From contig CAZCVP010000009.1 of the NCBI GenBank assembly GCA_964501915.1, positions 1-64,000 on the forward strand: 64,000 nt of DNA, in the 5' to 3' direction. This document shows positions 16,540 to 25,081 of this stretch, one piece after another. Position 1 is the stretch's first letter. Each line of letters starts with the position of its first letter. The notes under the pieces were generated by a model that saw only the letters and a program-made list of their open reading frames with translations, was not told the DNA's origin and did not search any database. The translations under genes were made by a program, and so were the position numbers. This DNA comes from CAYFPX01 sp964501915 (lineage in GTDB: Bacteria; Myxococcota_A; UBA796; CAJQPC01).

Positions 16540-17733
16540 TCAGGCTCCCTTGGCGCGGAGCGCCTTCAGGCCGGGCAGGTCCCCACCCTGGATGTACTCC
16601 AGCGCGGCGCCCCCCCCGGTGGAGATGTGGGAGATGCGGTCCGCGACACCGATCTGGTTGACCGCGGCAGCGGAGTCGCCCCCCCCAACCACCGTGTAGG
16701 CCTCGGCCGCGGCGACCGCCTCGGCGACGCCGCGGGTGGCGCCGGAGAAGGCCTCGACCTCGAACACGCCCATCGGGCCGTTCCAGAACAGCGTGGAGGC
16801 GCGGGAGATGACGTCGGAGAAGCGCTTCACGCTCGCGGGCCCGACATCGAAGCCCTTCTGCCCGTCGGGGATCTCGCGCACCACGCTGACCTCCCCGGTG
16901 GGCGAGTCGCTCACGACGTGGTCCGTCGGCAGGAAGACGGCCACACCCTTGGCCGCGCAGCGCTCCAGGAGCCGCTGGGCCAGCAGCAGACGGTCCTCTT
17001 CGACGAGGGAGTCGCCGACCTCGACGCCCTGGGCGCGCAGGAAGGTGTAGGCCATGGCGCCGCCGATGAGCAGGGAGTCGACCCGGTTCATCAGGGACTC
17101 GATCACCGCGATCTTGTCGCTCACCTTCGCGCCGCCGAGGATGCCCACATAGGGCCGCGCTGGCCCTTCGAGCAGCCTGTCCAGGGCTCGGATCTCGCGG
17201 GCCACCAACGGGCCGCAGCAGGCGACCTCGAAGCTGTCGACCGCGCCCGCCACCGAGGCGTGGGCACGGTGCAGGGCGCCGAAGGCGTCGTCCACGTAGA
17301 CATCGCCGAGGCGGGCGAGCCGGGTCGCGAACTCGGCGTCGTTGGCCTTCTCGCCCGGGTTGAAGCGCAGGTTCTCGATCAGCAGCGCACCGCCCTTGGG
17401 GATCTCGCGCGCCAGGTACTGGACGTCGTCGCCGACGGTGTCTTCGTGGAAGTGGACTTCGCCCTCGAGGAGCTCGGCGAGGCGAATGGCCACCGGCATC
17501 AGGGTGAGACCGGAGTGACGCTGGCCCTTGGGGCGTCCGAGGTGGCTGCAGAGCACCACCCGGGCACCGGCCTGCTGGAGCTGCTGGATGACGGGCAGCG
17601 CGGCCCGGATCCGGGTGTCGTCCGCGACCTTGCCGTTCGCGAGTGGTGTGTTGAGGTCCAGGCGGACCAGGACCCGCTGGCCCTCGAGGAAGGCCGGGTC
17701 CAGGTCGGCCAGCTCGCGAACGCCGCGGATCAT
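16540..17733 (-). CDS. pgk: Phosphoglycerate kinase
   Basis: 397 aa from ATG 17733. It catalyses the ATP-forming step from 1,3-bisphosphoglycerate. Family motifs are VLVRLDLNTPL, SHLGRPKGQ, the basic-patch residues, and the nucleotide-binding GGDSAAAV and FWNGPMGVFE. Its ATG overlaps the gap stop (ATGA). In-frame sequence further upstream overlaps gap and was excluded. Confidence 0.97.
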   Translation of the reverse strand: MIRGVRELADLDPAFLEGQRVLVRLDLNTPLANGKVADDTRIRAALPVIQQLQQAGARVVLCSHLGRPKGQRHSGLTLMPVAIRLAELLEGEVHFHEDTVGDDVQYLAREIPKGGALLIENLRFNPGEKANDAEFATRLARLGDVYVDDAFGALHRAHASVAGAVDSFEVACCGPLVAREIRALDRLLEGPARPYVGILGGAKVSDKIAVIESLMNRVDSLLIGGAMAYTFLRAQGVEVGDSLVEEDRLLLAQRLLERCAAKGVAVFLPTDHVVSDSPTGEVSVVREIPDGQKGFDVGPASVKRFSDVISRASTLFWNGPMGVFEVEAFSGATRGVAEAVAAAEAYTVVGGGDSAAAVNQIGVADRISHISTGGGAALEYIQGGDLPGLKALRAKGA

Positions 17734-18746
17734 CGCCGCTCCATCCCGAAGAGCAGCCGGGTCAGGTCGACCATGCGGCAGGAGAAGCCCCACTCGTTGT
17801 CGTACCAGGACAGGACCTTGAGCAGGGAGTCGTCGATGGTGGACGTCAGCGCGAGGTCCGCGACGGAGGAGTGGGGGTCTCCGATGATGTCGCCGGAGAC
17901 GATCGGCGCCTGCCGGGCGTCGAGGATGCCCTTGAGCGGCCCGGTGGCGGCCTCGACGAGGGCGGCGTTGACCGCCTCGGCGTCGGCCTTGTCGTTCAGC
18001 TCGCAGACCAGGTCGACCAGGCTCGCGTTGGGCGTGGGCACCCGGACCGAGAGCCCGTTGAGCTTGCCGGCCAGGGCGGGCAGGACCATGCCGACGGCCT
18101 TGGCCGCCCCGGTGCTGGTGGGCACCATGTTCAGCGCCGCGGCGCGGCCCCTGCGGGCATCGGACTTGTGCGGTGCGTCGAGCAGCGACTGGTCCATGGT
18201 GTAGCTGTGGATGGTGGTCATCAGGCCGCGACGGATGCCGAAGGACTCGTGGAGCACCTTGGCCACCGGTGCGAGGCAGTTGGTGGTGCAGCTCGCGTTG
18301 GACACCACGTGGGCGGTCTCGGGGTCCAGCTCGTCGCTGTTCACACCGACGACGACCGTGGCGTCCACGGCGCCCTTGGCGGGAGCCGAGATGATGACCT
18401 TGCGGGCGCCGGCCTGGCGATGGAGCTCGGCCTTGGCGCGGTCCCGGAACAGCCCGGTGCACTCGAGCACCACGTCGACGTCCTTGGCTCGCCAGGGAAG
18501 GTCGGCCGGGTCCCGGATGGCGCTGGTGGCCACGACCCGGTCTCCGATGCGGATGCCGCCCTCGACGGCCTCGACGTCCTGGTCGAAGCGACCGTGCACG
18601 GAGTCGGTTCCCAGCAGGTAGGCCAGGCTCTCGTCGCTGGTCAGGTCGTTGAGGTGGACGAACTCGATCTCGGGGTCGTCCCAGGCAGCGCGGAGCACGC
18701 AGCGGCCGATGCGACCAAAGCCGTTGATGGCGACGCGAATGGACAT
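17730..18746 (-). CDS. gap: Glyceraldehyde-3-phosphate dehydrogenase, type I
   Basis: 338 aa from ATG 18746 (MSIRVAINGFGRIGR). The active site SNASCTTN places the catalytic cysteine at residue 153. The NAD-type Rossmann start and the C-terminal SWYDNEWGFSCRM are typical. First gene of the gap-pgk-tpiA-secG operon. A GGAGAGAAG ribosome binding site precedes the start. Confidence 0.97.
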   Translation of the reverse strand: MSIRVAINGFGRIGRCVLRAAWDDPEIEFVHLNDLTSDESLAYLLGTDSVHGRFDQDVEAVEGGIRIGDRVVATSAIRDPADLPWRAKDVDVVLECTGLFRDRAKAELHRQAGARKVIISAPAKGAVDATVVVGVNSDELDPETAHVVSNASCTTNCLAPVAKVLHESFGIRRGLMTTIHSYTMDQSLLDAPHKSDARRGRAAALNMVPTSTGAAKAVGMVLPALAGKLNGLSVRVPTPNASLVDLVCELNDKADAEAVNAALVEAATGPLKGILDARQAPIVSGDIIGDPHSSVADLALTSTIDDSLLKVLSWYDNEWGFSCRMVDLTRLLFGMERR

Positions 18747-18870
18747 GGACTTCTCTCCGGTAGGGGATGCCGCGGCGGGGCCGCCTAACCGGAGCGGTCT
18801 CCCGGATCCAGGGGTCGGGGAGCCCATCGAAGGGGCGCTGCGGCCCGGTGGAGGGGTGGGCCTCGGTGAC

Positions 18871-19335
18871 TCAGCGGAACGAGAGGTCGAATCTGCCGGA
18901 AGAGAGATCGACCAGGGCCCGCTGGGAGTACCCGGGCTCCCGGCCGGGGCAGGTCGTGGCGTCGACGGTCCAGCTCATCGTGGCCCGGACCTCGGACTCG
19001 GCCGGGTCCATGGTCCAGGACCCGGACTCCGTGCACTCCATGCGCTCGTCCATCACCTCGACGGCGGCCGCCGCCGTCCAGGTCCCGGACCTCTCGAACG
19101 AGAGGCTGTCGTAGATCAACACGCCGTCGTCGGTGGGTGCGAACCGGGCGATCTCCAGGTCGGCCAGGGCGTCTCCGAAGGCCTGGGAGGCCTTGTCGCC
19201 GGGGAGGTCGTTCGCGGCGGTCTGCTCGGACGGGGCCTCCTCAGCGGCGTCGCCCGAAGACGCGGGCGCCTTCTTCTCTCCGCAGGCGAGGGTCAGGAGA
19301 GCACAGGTCAGGGCCAGCGAGATCGGACGGGTCAT
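18871..19335 (-). CDS. Small predicted lipoprotein, unknown function
   Basis: 154 aa from ATG 19335. The N-terminus MTRPISLALTCALLTLACGEKK is a lipoprotein signal with lipobox LTLAC. An Ala/Glu-rich linker is followed by a compact domain (about residues 50-154) with two further cysteines that could form a disulphide. I do not recognise a family. It lies 124 bp upstream of gap on the same strand, but that gap suggests separate transcription. Confidence 0.7.
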   Translation of the reverse strand: MTRPISLALTCALLTLACGEKKAPASSGDAAEEAPSEQTAANDLPGDKASQAFGDALADLEIARFAPTDDGVLIYDSLSFERSGTWTAAAAVEVMDERMECTESGSWTMDPAESEVRATMSWTVDATTCPGREPGYSQRALVDLSSGRFDLSFR

Positions 19336-19375
19336 GGCATCCTCCACCGGGCCCACCTAACGCCCCGCTGATTCC

Positions 19376-19531
19376 TGTGGACAACCGGATCATTTTCGAT
19401 GGAATTCCCGAGACTTCCGGCGAGGTGCGCAAGAGTTGCGCAACAGGAAAGAAGAGCAATTCCAGGTGGATGTCTGTGGATTCGCGGGGTTCGGGCACCT
19501 CGTGGGAGTTATCCACAGTTGTGGACAACTC
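19376..19531. other. Cluster of DnaA boxes
   Basis: The 238-bp intergenic region between two divergent genes holds three exact TTWTCCACA boxes: 19376-19384 (TTGTCCACA, - strand), 19509-19517 (TTATCCACA, +), 19520-19528 (TTGTCCACA, -). A weaker match lies at 19475-19483. The last two form a 26-bp near-perfect palindrome at 19506-19531. The DNA between the boxes is visibly less GC-rich than its surroundings. It could be an origin-like, DnaA-titrating or DnaA-regulated site. dnaA itself is not in the window. Confidence 0.65.
19426..19442. repeat. Inverted repeat within the DnaA-box region
   Basis: TGCGCAA-N3-TTGCGCA, two perfect 7-bp arms, located between the first DnaA box and the paired boxes. 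It resembles a dimeric regulator site. No candidate binding protein can be named. Confidence 0.5.
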
Positions 19532-19573
19532 GTGGGCCCGTGGGAGGGTCTCGAGGCCTCGGGAGGACGCTGC

Positions 19574-20764
19574 GTGAGATGGGGTGAGCCAGCCTTCTCG
19601 GCTGTCCTGGCTGCCGGGTATCTGGGCCTCGTGACCGTGGTCTGGGCGCTGCTGGCCGCCGCTGTGGCGGGCTGGGCGCGCCGGTGGCGGCACCAGCGCG
19701 GTACCCCCGATCCTCAGGGGCTGCCACGCGTCACGGTCTGCATCCCGATGCGAGACGAGGCGCCCTGGATCGAGGACTGCATCGAGGCGGTCCTCTCCTC
19801 GGAGATCGATCCGCTGGAGGTGCTCGTCGTCGACGACGGGTCCGAGGACGAGTCCTGGCCGATCGTCGAGGCGATCGCCAGGCGGGATCGACGGGTCCAC
19901 CTCGTGGAGGGCACCGACCCCCCGCGGGGGTGGGCGGGCAAGCCCTGGGCGATGCAGCGTGGCGCGGGGGAGGCGGGCGGAGACCTGGTCCTCTTCATCG
20001 ACGCCGACGTGCGGATCTCACCGTGGGCCCTCGGAGAAGCGGCCCGAGCGATGACCGAGCAGGGGCTGGACCTGCTCTCCTGGGTGGGCGACACGGACTT
20101 CCCGGACCCGATGTCCGAGGCCGTGGGCCCCCTCGTCGACTGGTTCCTGCGGGGCACCATCGACCTGGAGGCGGCCAACGACCCCGGACGACCCGAGGGG
20201 GTGGCTCGCGGGACCTTCCTGCTCGTCCGGCGCACGGCCTACGACGAGGTGGGAGGCCACAGCTCGGTGAGCGATCGCATGCTCGACGACGTGGCCCTGG
20301 CGCGGGCCTTCAAGCAGCGGGCCCGGCGGTGCGGCTTCCAGCACGCGCCCGGCGCCTACCGCGTGGTCCAGCGAGAGGGGGTGGGCGGCGTGCTCGCCCG
20401 GGGGAGGCGCCGCCTCTACGAGGGCCTGGGTCGCAGCCCCCTGCTCGCTGCGGGGGTCGTGCTCTTCGTGCTGGTCGGCATGGTGGCGCCCTTCCTCCTG
20501 CTGGCGGTCGGTCTGGGCGTGCGGCTGGTGCTCGGGTGGGACCTGGCCGGCTGGCCCTGGTTGCTCTGGCTGTCCGTCGTCTGCGCCCTGGTGATCGCGT
20601 TCAGGTGGCGGATCGAGCGCATCGACGGTCGGTCTGGCCACCAGGCCTGGATCCAGCCGATGTCGGCGCTCGTCTTCGCCGGGCTGCTGGTGGCCTCGAC
20701 CTTCGAGGTCGAGACGACCTGGCGCGGTCGCCCCTACGAGGACGGCCGAGCCGCCCACGAGTGA
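19574..20764 (+). CDS. Membrane-associated family 2 glycosyltransferase
   Basis: 396 aa from GTG 19574, preceded by GGGAGG. An in-frame TTG at 19436 would add residues encoded by the DnaA-box region and was rejected. An N-terminal hydrophobic segment is followed by a GT-A domain: VTVCIPMRDE, VLVVDDGSED and the DXD-type LFIDADV. Two hydrophobic segments lie near the C-terminus. The GWAGKPWAMQRG stretch resembles glycosyltransferases linked to hopanoid or carotenoid pathways (HpnB, CruC/CrtQ). The substrate is unknown. Confidence 0.8.
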   Translation: MRWGEPAFSAVLAAGYLGLVTVVWALLAAAVAGWARRWRHQRGTPDPQGLPRVTVCIPMRDEAPWIEDCIEAVLSSEIDPLEVLVVDDGSEDESWPIVEAIARRDRRVHLVEGTDPPRGWAGKPWAMQRGAGEAGGDLVLFIDADVRISPWALGEAARAMTEQGLDLLSWVGDTDFPDPMSEAVGPLVDWFLRGTIDLEAANDPGRPEGVARGTFLLVRRTAYDEVGGHSSVSDRMLDDVALARAFKQRARRCGFQHAPGAYRVVQREGVGGVLARGRRRLYEGLGRSPLLAAGVVLFVLVGMVAPFLLLAVGLGVRLVLGWDLAGWPWLLWLSVVCALVIAFRWRIERIDGRSGHQAWIQPMSALVFAGLLVASTFEVETTWRGRPYEDGRAAHE

Positions 20765-20824
20765 GCGGGGGCTCGGGGTCCGACGGACGCGCTGCCAACA
20801 TCGGGGCTGGCAGCGCATTGAAGC

Positions 20825-20842
20825 TGGAGCGGGAGACCGGAC
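20825..20842. repeat. 18-bp direct repeat of the tRNA-Gly 3' end
   Basis: This 18-mer, starting TGGAGCGGGAGACC, is identical to 20949-20966, the CCA end and 3' part of tRNA-Gly. The two copies lie 124 bp apart in direct orientation. Such a partial tRNA copy beyond the 3' end is the usual footprint of an integrase att site. No integrase or other element gene is left between them. Confidence 0.7.
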
Positions 20843-20850
20843 CGTACGGT

Positions 20851-20875
20851 CCCCCCTGGCCGTTGGCCAGGGGGG
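20851..20875 (+). terminator. Intrinsic terminator after the glycosyltransferase gene
   Basis: A perfect 11-bp stem CCCCCCTGGCC / GGCCAGGGGGG with a GTT loop, followed by CTTTC. It lies 86 bp downstream of the + strand glycosyltransferase and also beyond the 3' end of the - strand tRNA-Gly, so it may serve both. Confidence 0.75.
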
Positions 20876-20948
20876 CTTTCGCCCGTCCTCGAGTCGACCT
20901 CAGCTTGGCTGCCTGTCCGAAGCTGGCGCTCGCTGCGCGGTTCTGAGA

Positions 20949-21024
20949 TGGAGCGGGAGACCGGACTCGAACCGGCGACAACCAGCATGGCAAGCTGGCG
21001 CTCTACCAACTGAGCTACTCCCGC
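20949..21024 (-). tRNA. tRNA-Gly (anticodon GCC)
   Basis: On the - strand GCGGGAG pairs with CTCCCGC, discriminator T, encoded CCA. The anticodon stem CCAGC/GCTGG carries loop TTGCCAT, anticodon GCC. The T-arm reads GGTTCGAGTCC. 76 nt with CCA. The 3' 18 bp are duplicated at 20825-20842. Confidence 0.96.
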
Positions 21025-21034
21025 GAGCGGCCAA

Positions 21035-21062
21035 CAGATATCTCGCGTCCACGTCGTGTCAA
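21035..21062 (-). promoter_or_regulatory. Sigma70-type promoter for tRNA-Gly
   Basis: On the - strand: -35 TTGACA (21062-21057), 16-bp spacer, -10 TATCTG (21040-21035), 10 bp before the tRNA 5' end. Close to consensus and well placed. Confidence 0.7.
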
Positions 21063-21135
21063 GCCCGAGGTGTCACACACGGGGCGCCACGGCGTAGATC
21101 ACGTCAGCGCAGCCGCACAGGTCCCCGTTCGAGCC

Positions 21136-21165
21136 TTGCCATACCCACCGGTTAGCAAGTAGGTT
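21136..21165 (+). promoter_or_regulatory. Possible promoter of the MopE-repeat lipoprotein gene
   Basis: TTGCCA at 21136-21141, 18-bp spacer and TAGGTT at 21160-21165, about 44 bp before the ATG at 21209. A moderate match only. The rest of 21063-21208 shows nothing else I can name. Confidence 0.3.
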
Positions 21166-21208
21166 TCATGGACTTCCGTCCCCCTCCTCTCCGCCTACGA
21201 GCCTGTCC

Positions 21209-23116
21209 ATGCGCCGTCTGATCCTCCCGCTCCTCGTCGCTGGCGCACTGGTCCAGACGGCTTGCAACGACGACACGACCGGCGACAGCACCGGGACCGT
21301 CGACTCCACCGAGACCGATGACTCCAGCACGACGGGTGTCACGGATGCCGATGGCGACGGCTACGCCACCGAGGACGGTGACTGCGACGACGAGAACGGC
21401 GACGTCTTCCCCGGCCAGATCGAGGACTGCAACGGACTCGACGACAACTGCAACGACCTGACCGACGAGGGGCTCCCGGACGCCGACGGGGACGGCACGG
21501 CGGACTGCATGGACGTCGAGGACTGTGACGGGGTGGACAACGACGGCGACGGCGAGGTGGACGAGGGCTTCCCGGACGTCGACGAGGACGGCCACGCCGA
21601 CTGCGTCTCCGAGGAGATCTGCGACGGCATCGACAACAACGGGGACGGCGACGTCGACGAGGGCTTCGACGAGGACGAGGACGGCCACGCCGAGTGCACC
21701 ACCGACTGCGACGACACCGACGGGGACGTCCACCCCGACGCGGAGGAGGTGGCCGGAGACCTGGTCGACAACGACTGCGATGGCCTGGTGGACGAGGTCG
21801 AGTGGGCAGCCGGCGACCTGGTCATCACGGAGCTGATGATCAACCCCCTGGTCACCTCGGACTCCAAGGGCGAGTGGTTCGAGATCCACAACACGACGAA
21901 CCGCACCCTCTACCTCAACGGCCTGGTGCTGAGCTCCAGCATCGACGGGGACAGCTACGCCCTGGCCAGCGACGACATGATCGTCATGGAGTCCGGCGAG
22001 ACCCTGGTGCTCGGCAAGCACGACGACGAGACCACCAACGGCGGGGTCACCATCGACGTGCTCTACGCCAGCGACGTCATCCTCAACAACGAGGTCGACG
22101 AGCTCGTCATCTCCGCGGGCGAGGTCATCATCGACCAGGTCGCCTGGGACGACGGCGACACCATGCCCGACCCCGAGGGCGCCTCCATCCAGCTCGACCC
22201 GTTCTTCCTGACGGCGGAGCTCAACGACAACGCCGACTACTGGTGCGACTCGATCACCACCTGGGGCACCGGGACCGACATGGGCTCCCCCGGCGAGGAG
22301 AACCCCCTCTGCCACGACACGGACCACGACGGCGACGGCTTCACCACCTCCGACGGGGACTGCGACGACCTCGATCCCGACGCCTACCCGGACGCGCCGG
22401 AGAAGGACGGCAGCAAGGACAACGACTGCGACGGTGACGTCGAGCACATGCCCGAGGCCGACGCCACCTACGACACCGGCTCCTCGCTCCACCACTGCGA
22501 TCCGCTGCAGTTGTTGGGCTCCGGCTCCTCTGACCCCAACGGCGACACCCTCTCCTACGACTGGGAGCTGACCAGCGCTCCCGCCGCCTCTGCGCTCACC
22601 ACGAGCGACATCCAGAGCACCACCGATGCCGATCCGGTCTTCTACCCGGACGTCGCCGGCACCTACGTGTTCACCCTCACGGTGACCGACGTCGGCGGCG
22701 CCTACTCCTACCCGGACTCGTTGACGCTGGACATCGCGACCCGGCCCGACAACACGGATCCAGTCTCCGACCCCGGCTCCCAGCAGACCTACTCCGAGGA
22801 GGTGAGCTGCCAGGCCTGGAGCTACGGGGTCTACTACACCTGCGACGACTGCGAGGACTACGACTTCACGCTCGACGGCTCGGGGTCCTCGGACCCGGAC
22901 GGGCACGAGCTGATCTACGCCTGGGCGGTCACCGCCGGCGATGGTTCGCTCACCGACGAGACCACGTCCTCGCCCACCCTCACCTTCGGTGGCCCTTCCG
23001 CCGAGTACGGTGAGACCAACAGCGACACGGTCACCGTGGAGCTGACGGTCACCGACTGCATGGGGGCCACGAACACCGAGTCGTTGACCCTCGAGTACCA
23101 GTGCACGGGGACCTGA
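21209..23116 (+). CDS. Secreted lipoprotein with MopE-type metal-binding repeats, lamin-tail and PKD-like domains
   Basis: 635 aa. The signal MRRLILPLLVAGALVQTAC places the lipid-carrying cysteine at residue 19. After a Thr/Asp-rich linker, residues about 43-195 hold repeated D-x-DGDG...GDCDD...CDGxDNDGDGxVDEGF units typical of the MopE putative metal-binding motif. Residues about 205-365 (DLVITELMINP, GEWFEIHNTT) look like a lamin-tail domain. Another MopE unit and two PKD-like regions (LDGSGSSDPDGHELIYAW) follow. Probably exposed on the outer membrane and calcium-binding. Its role is unknown. The composition is extremely rich in Asp. Confidence 0.85.
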   Translation: MRRLILPLLVAGALVQTACNDDTTGDSTGTVDSTETDDSSTTGVTDADGDGYATEDGDCDDENGDVFPGQIEDCNGLDDNCNDLTDEGLPDADGDGTADCMDVEDCDGVDNDGDGEVDEGFPDVDEDGHADCVSEEICDGIDNNGDGDVDEGFDEDEDGHAECTTDCDDTDGDVHPDAEEVAGDLVDNDCDGLVDEVEWAAGDLVITELMINPLVTSDSKGEWFEIHNTTNRTLYLNGLVLSSSIDGDSYALASDDMIVMESGETLVLGKHDDETTNGGVTIDVLYASDVILNNEVDELVISAGEVIIDQVAWDDGDTMPDPEGASIQLDPFFLTAELNDNADYWCDSITTWGTGTDMGSPGEENPLCHDTDHDGDGFTTSDGDCDDLDPDAYPDAPEKDGSKDNDCDGDVEHMPEADATYDTGSSLHHCDPLQLLGSGSSDPNGDTLSYDWELTSAPAASALTTSDIQSTTDADPVFYPDVAGTYVFTLTVTDVGGAYSYPDSLTLDIATRPDNTDPVSDPGSQQTYSEEVSCQAWSYGVYYTCDDCEDYDFTLDGSGSSDPDGHELIYAWAVTAGDGSLTDETTSSPTLTFGGPSAEYGETNSDTVTVELTVTDCMGATNTESLTLEYQCTGT

Positions 23117-23125
23117 TCGGTCCCT

Positions 23126-24058
23126 TCACCGCTTCTCCGACCGGGTCCCTTCGCTCCAGAAGCGCCTGACGGCGTCTGTGTGCTGCTGGCGCCAGCCACG
23201 CCAGGCTTCGGCGTTGCCGGCATCGAGCCCCACGGCCCACAGGTAGACGTCGAGCAGCCCTTCCCGCTCCCAGGCGTCGAGCTGGCGCAGGGGCCACTCG
23301 GCCCGGTCGGCCCGTCGGCCATCGGACGGGAGCTCCCGCCAGGTGGCGACGAGAGTGAGCGCTGCGGTCTGCCCGGGGGGAAGCTCGTCCGGTGGCGCCG
23401 TGCGGGCGGCTTCGAGGGCGCGGAGCCAGACCCGTCTCGCTCGGGGCCCCAGTCCTCTGGAGAGCTGGAGCTGTCCGTCGATCTGCCGCACCTGGGGTGG
23501 CAGCGGGACCGGGATCGGGGAGCCGCCACCGGCGATGCAGACGTGGCCCAACAGGACGGCGGCTGTGCCGTAGAGGGGGTTCTCGACCAGCGCCCGGGCC
23601 GCGTGATCGAGGGCCTCGCCGTGTCGCTGGCGAGCGAAGGCAGCCCGACCGAGGCGGACCTCGAGGGGAGGGAGAGCCCCCAGCACCCCCCGGGCGACCC
23701 GCCAGTGCCTCACGGCGAGGGTGGCCTCACCGGCCTGCCAGGCCAGGTCGCCCAGGGTGACGGTGGTGCGGGGGTGATCCAGCTCGGCTCGGGCGGTGGC
23801 TGCCGCCTCGCGAGCGCCCGCGAGGTCGCCGTCGAGCCAGGCCTGCGCGGCCGCCGCCAGGTTCTCGGGGGGGGCCGGCAGGGCCGTCTCCGGCAGGGCC
23901 GCCCAGCCGCGCGCCGTCCGGGCCACCGGGTGGTGTGGCACCCGCACCTCCAGCTCCCGCAGCAGGCCCTCCAGCCGCTCCGGCTGGCCACCGAGGCCGT
24001 GCAGGAGCCGGAAGCGTTCCCGCTCGGCCTCACGGGCGAGCTGGGAGGGGACCATCAT
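23126..24058 (-). CDS. Helical-repeat (TPR-like) protein, unknown function
   Basis: 310 aa. A second ATG lies one codon in. It is Ala/Leu/Arg-rich with several helix pairs resembling degenerate TPRs, for example LGDLAWQAGEATLAVRHWRVARG and YGTAAVLLGHVCIAGG. No signal peptide or membrane segment. The gene is convergent to the 21209 lipoprotein gene and divergent from the hydrolase-fold gene. Family not recognised. Confidence 0.6.
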   Translation of the reverse strand: MMVPSQLAREAERERFRLLHGLGGQPERLEGLLRELEVRVPHHPVARTARGWAALPETALPAPPENLAAAAQAWLDGDLAGAREAAATARAELDHPRTTVTLGDLAWQAGEATLAVRHWRVARGVLGALPPLEVRLGRAAFARQRHGEALDHAARALVENPLYGTAAVLLGHVCIAGGGSPIPVPLPPQVRQIDGQLQLSRGLGPRARRVWLRALEAARTAPPDELPPGQTAALTLVATWRELPSDGRRADRAEWPLRQLDAWEREGLLDVYLWAVGLDAGNAEAWRGWRQQHTDAVRRFWSEGTRSEKR

Positions 24059-24151
24059 CCGTGCCGTGCTCCGCGAGAGGGGTTGGCCGACCCGGGCGAG
24101 CCGTGGCTAGAGTAGCCGAGCCGGGCTAGACGGGCCGGCACTGGAGGCCTC

Positions 24152-25081
24152 TTGCCGCTCCTGGGACCGTTGGCTGCCCACCTCGTCGAGGCGGTGGGTG
24201 AGGGCGCCGGATCCCCGGTCGTGCTCGTCCATGGCTTCGGACAGGGGGCGTGGATCTGGGAGCGTGACCAGGCCGTGTTCGCCGAGGCCGGGTTCACCAC
24301 CTGGGCCATCGAGCTCCCAGGACACGGGGCCGATGCCGGTTCCTCCGTGAGCCTGGAGGAGCTGGTCGCCTCGCTGGCCGCGGCCGTCGCGACGCTGGAG
24401 ACACCGGTCCTGGTGGGCCTCGGCGGAGGAGCCTTGCTCGCCCAGGTCGTGGCCGCGCGGGTGCCCGTCGGGCCGCTCGTGCTGGTGAACCCGCTCCCGC
24501 CGGCCCAGGTCCGCTTTCGTCCCGGTCGGACCGGGCTGCGAGCGCTGGTCCAGGCCGGTCCCGGGCTGTTGACGGGCCGCGTTCGTCTCCCTCTCGACGC
24601 CTCCGTGGCTGCGTCGCTCGCAGCCGTGGAGCCCTCGGAGCGGCGGTCCATCTGGGAGCGCATCACGCCCTGGCCGCCCGGGCTGGCCCGTGACCTCCTC
24701 CTCCGCCCGGAGGCCCCACCGGCCCCGGGCCCCACCCTGGTCCTGACGGGACTCGAGGACCACCTCGTGCCGACCGCCGTCGCCCGCCTGGTCGGCGACT
24801 ACCACCAGGCCGTGGTCTGGCGCTTCGACGACGTGGGCCACCTGCCGCCCCTGGAGGCCGCGGGTCTGCGGCTGACCCGGCACCTGGTCGACTGGCTCCA
24901 GCGACCTCACCGGCGCCAGGTGGTCGAGCTCGATGCCTTCGCCCCGGACGAGGGTGTGGGCAAGCGGGTCCGTGACGCGCGTCGCGGCGACAGGCCCAGG
25001 CCTCGCTCCAACTCCCGCTTCCTGGCCCACAACCGCGCCCGGAGCCGGAAGCGCCGGTTCAGGACGCCGCCGGAAGGCTGA
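24152..25081 (+). CDS. Alpha/beta-hydrolase-fold protein lacking the nucleophile
   Basis: 309 aa, TTG start. It has the oxyanion region VVLVHGFGQGAWIW, a cap region, an acidic position (TGLEDHLVP) and a late histidine (VGHLPPLEA). The nucleophile elbow reads G-L-G-G-G at residues 89-93, so Gly91 replaces the usual Ser/Asp/Cys. The C-terminus is very Arg-rich and overlaps the 3' end of pyrD on the other strand by 23 bp. It is probably not a classical hydrolase and may be a binding protein. The start is uncertain. Confidence 0.65.
   Translation: MPLLGPLAAHLVEAVGEGAGSPVVLVHGFGQGAWIWERDQAVFAEAGFTTWAIELPGHGADAGSSVSLEELVASLAAAVATLETPVLVGLGGGALLAQVVAARVPVGPLVLVNPLPPAQVRFRPGRTGLRALVQAGPGLLTGRVRLPLDASVAASLAAVEPSERRSIWERITPWPPGLARDLLLRPEAPPAPGPTLVLTGLEDHLVPTAVARLVGDYHQAVVWRFDDVGHLPPLEAAGLRLTRHLVDWLQRPHRRQVVELDAFAPDEGVGKRVRDARRGDRPRPRSNSRFLAHNRARSRKRRFRTPPEG

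Noticed and set aside
21152..22906. 584-codon - strand frame rich in Val and Gly opposite the MopE-repeat lipoprotein
   Set aside because: A shadow of the Asp-rich repeats. It has no signal peptide or recognisable fold.
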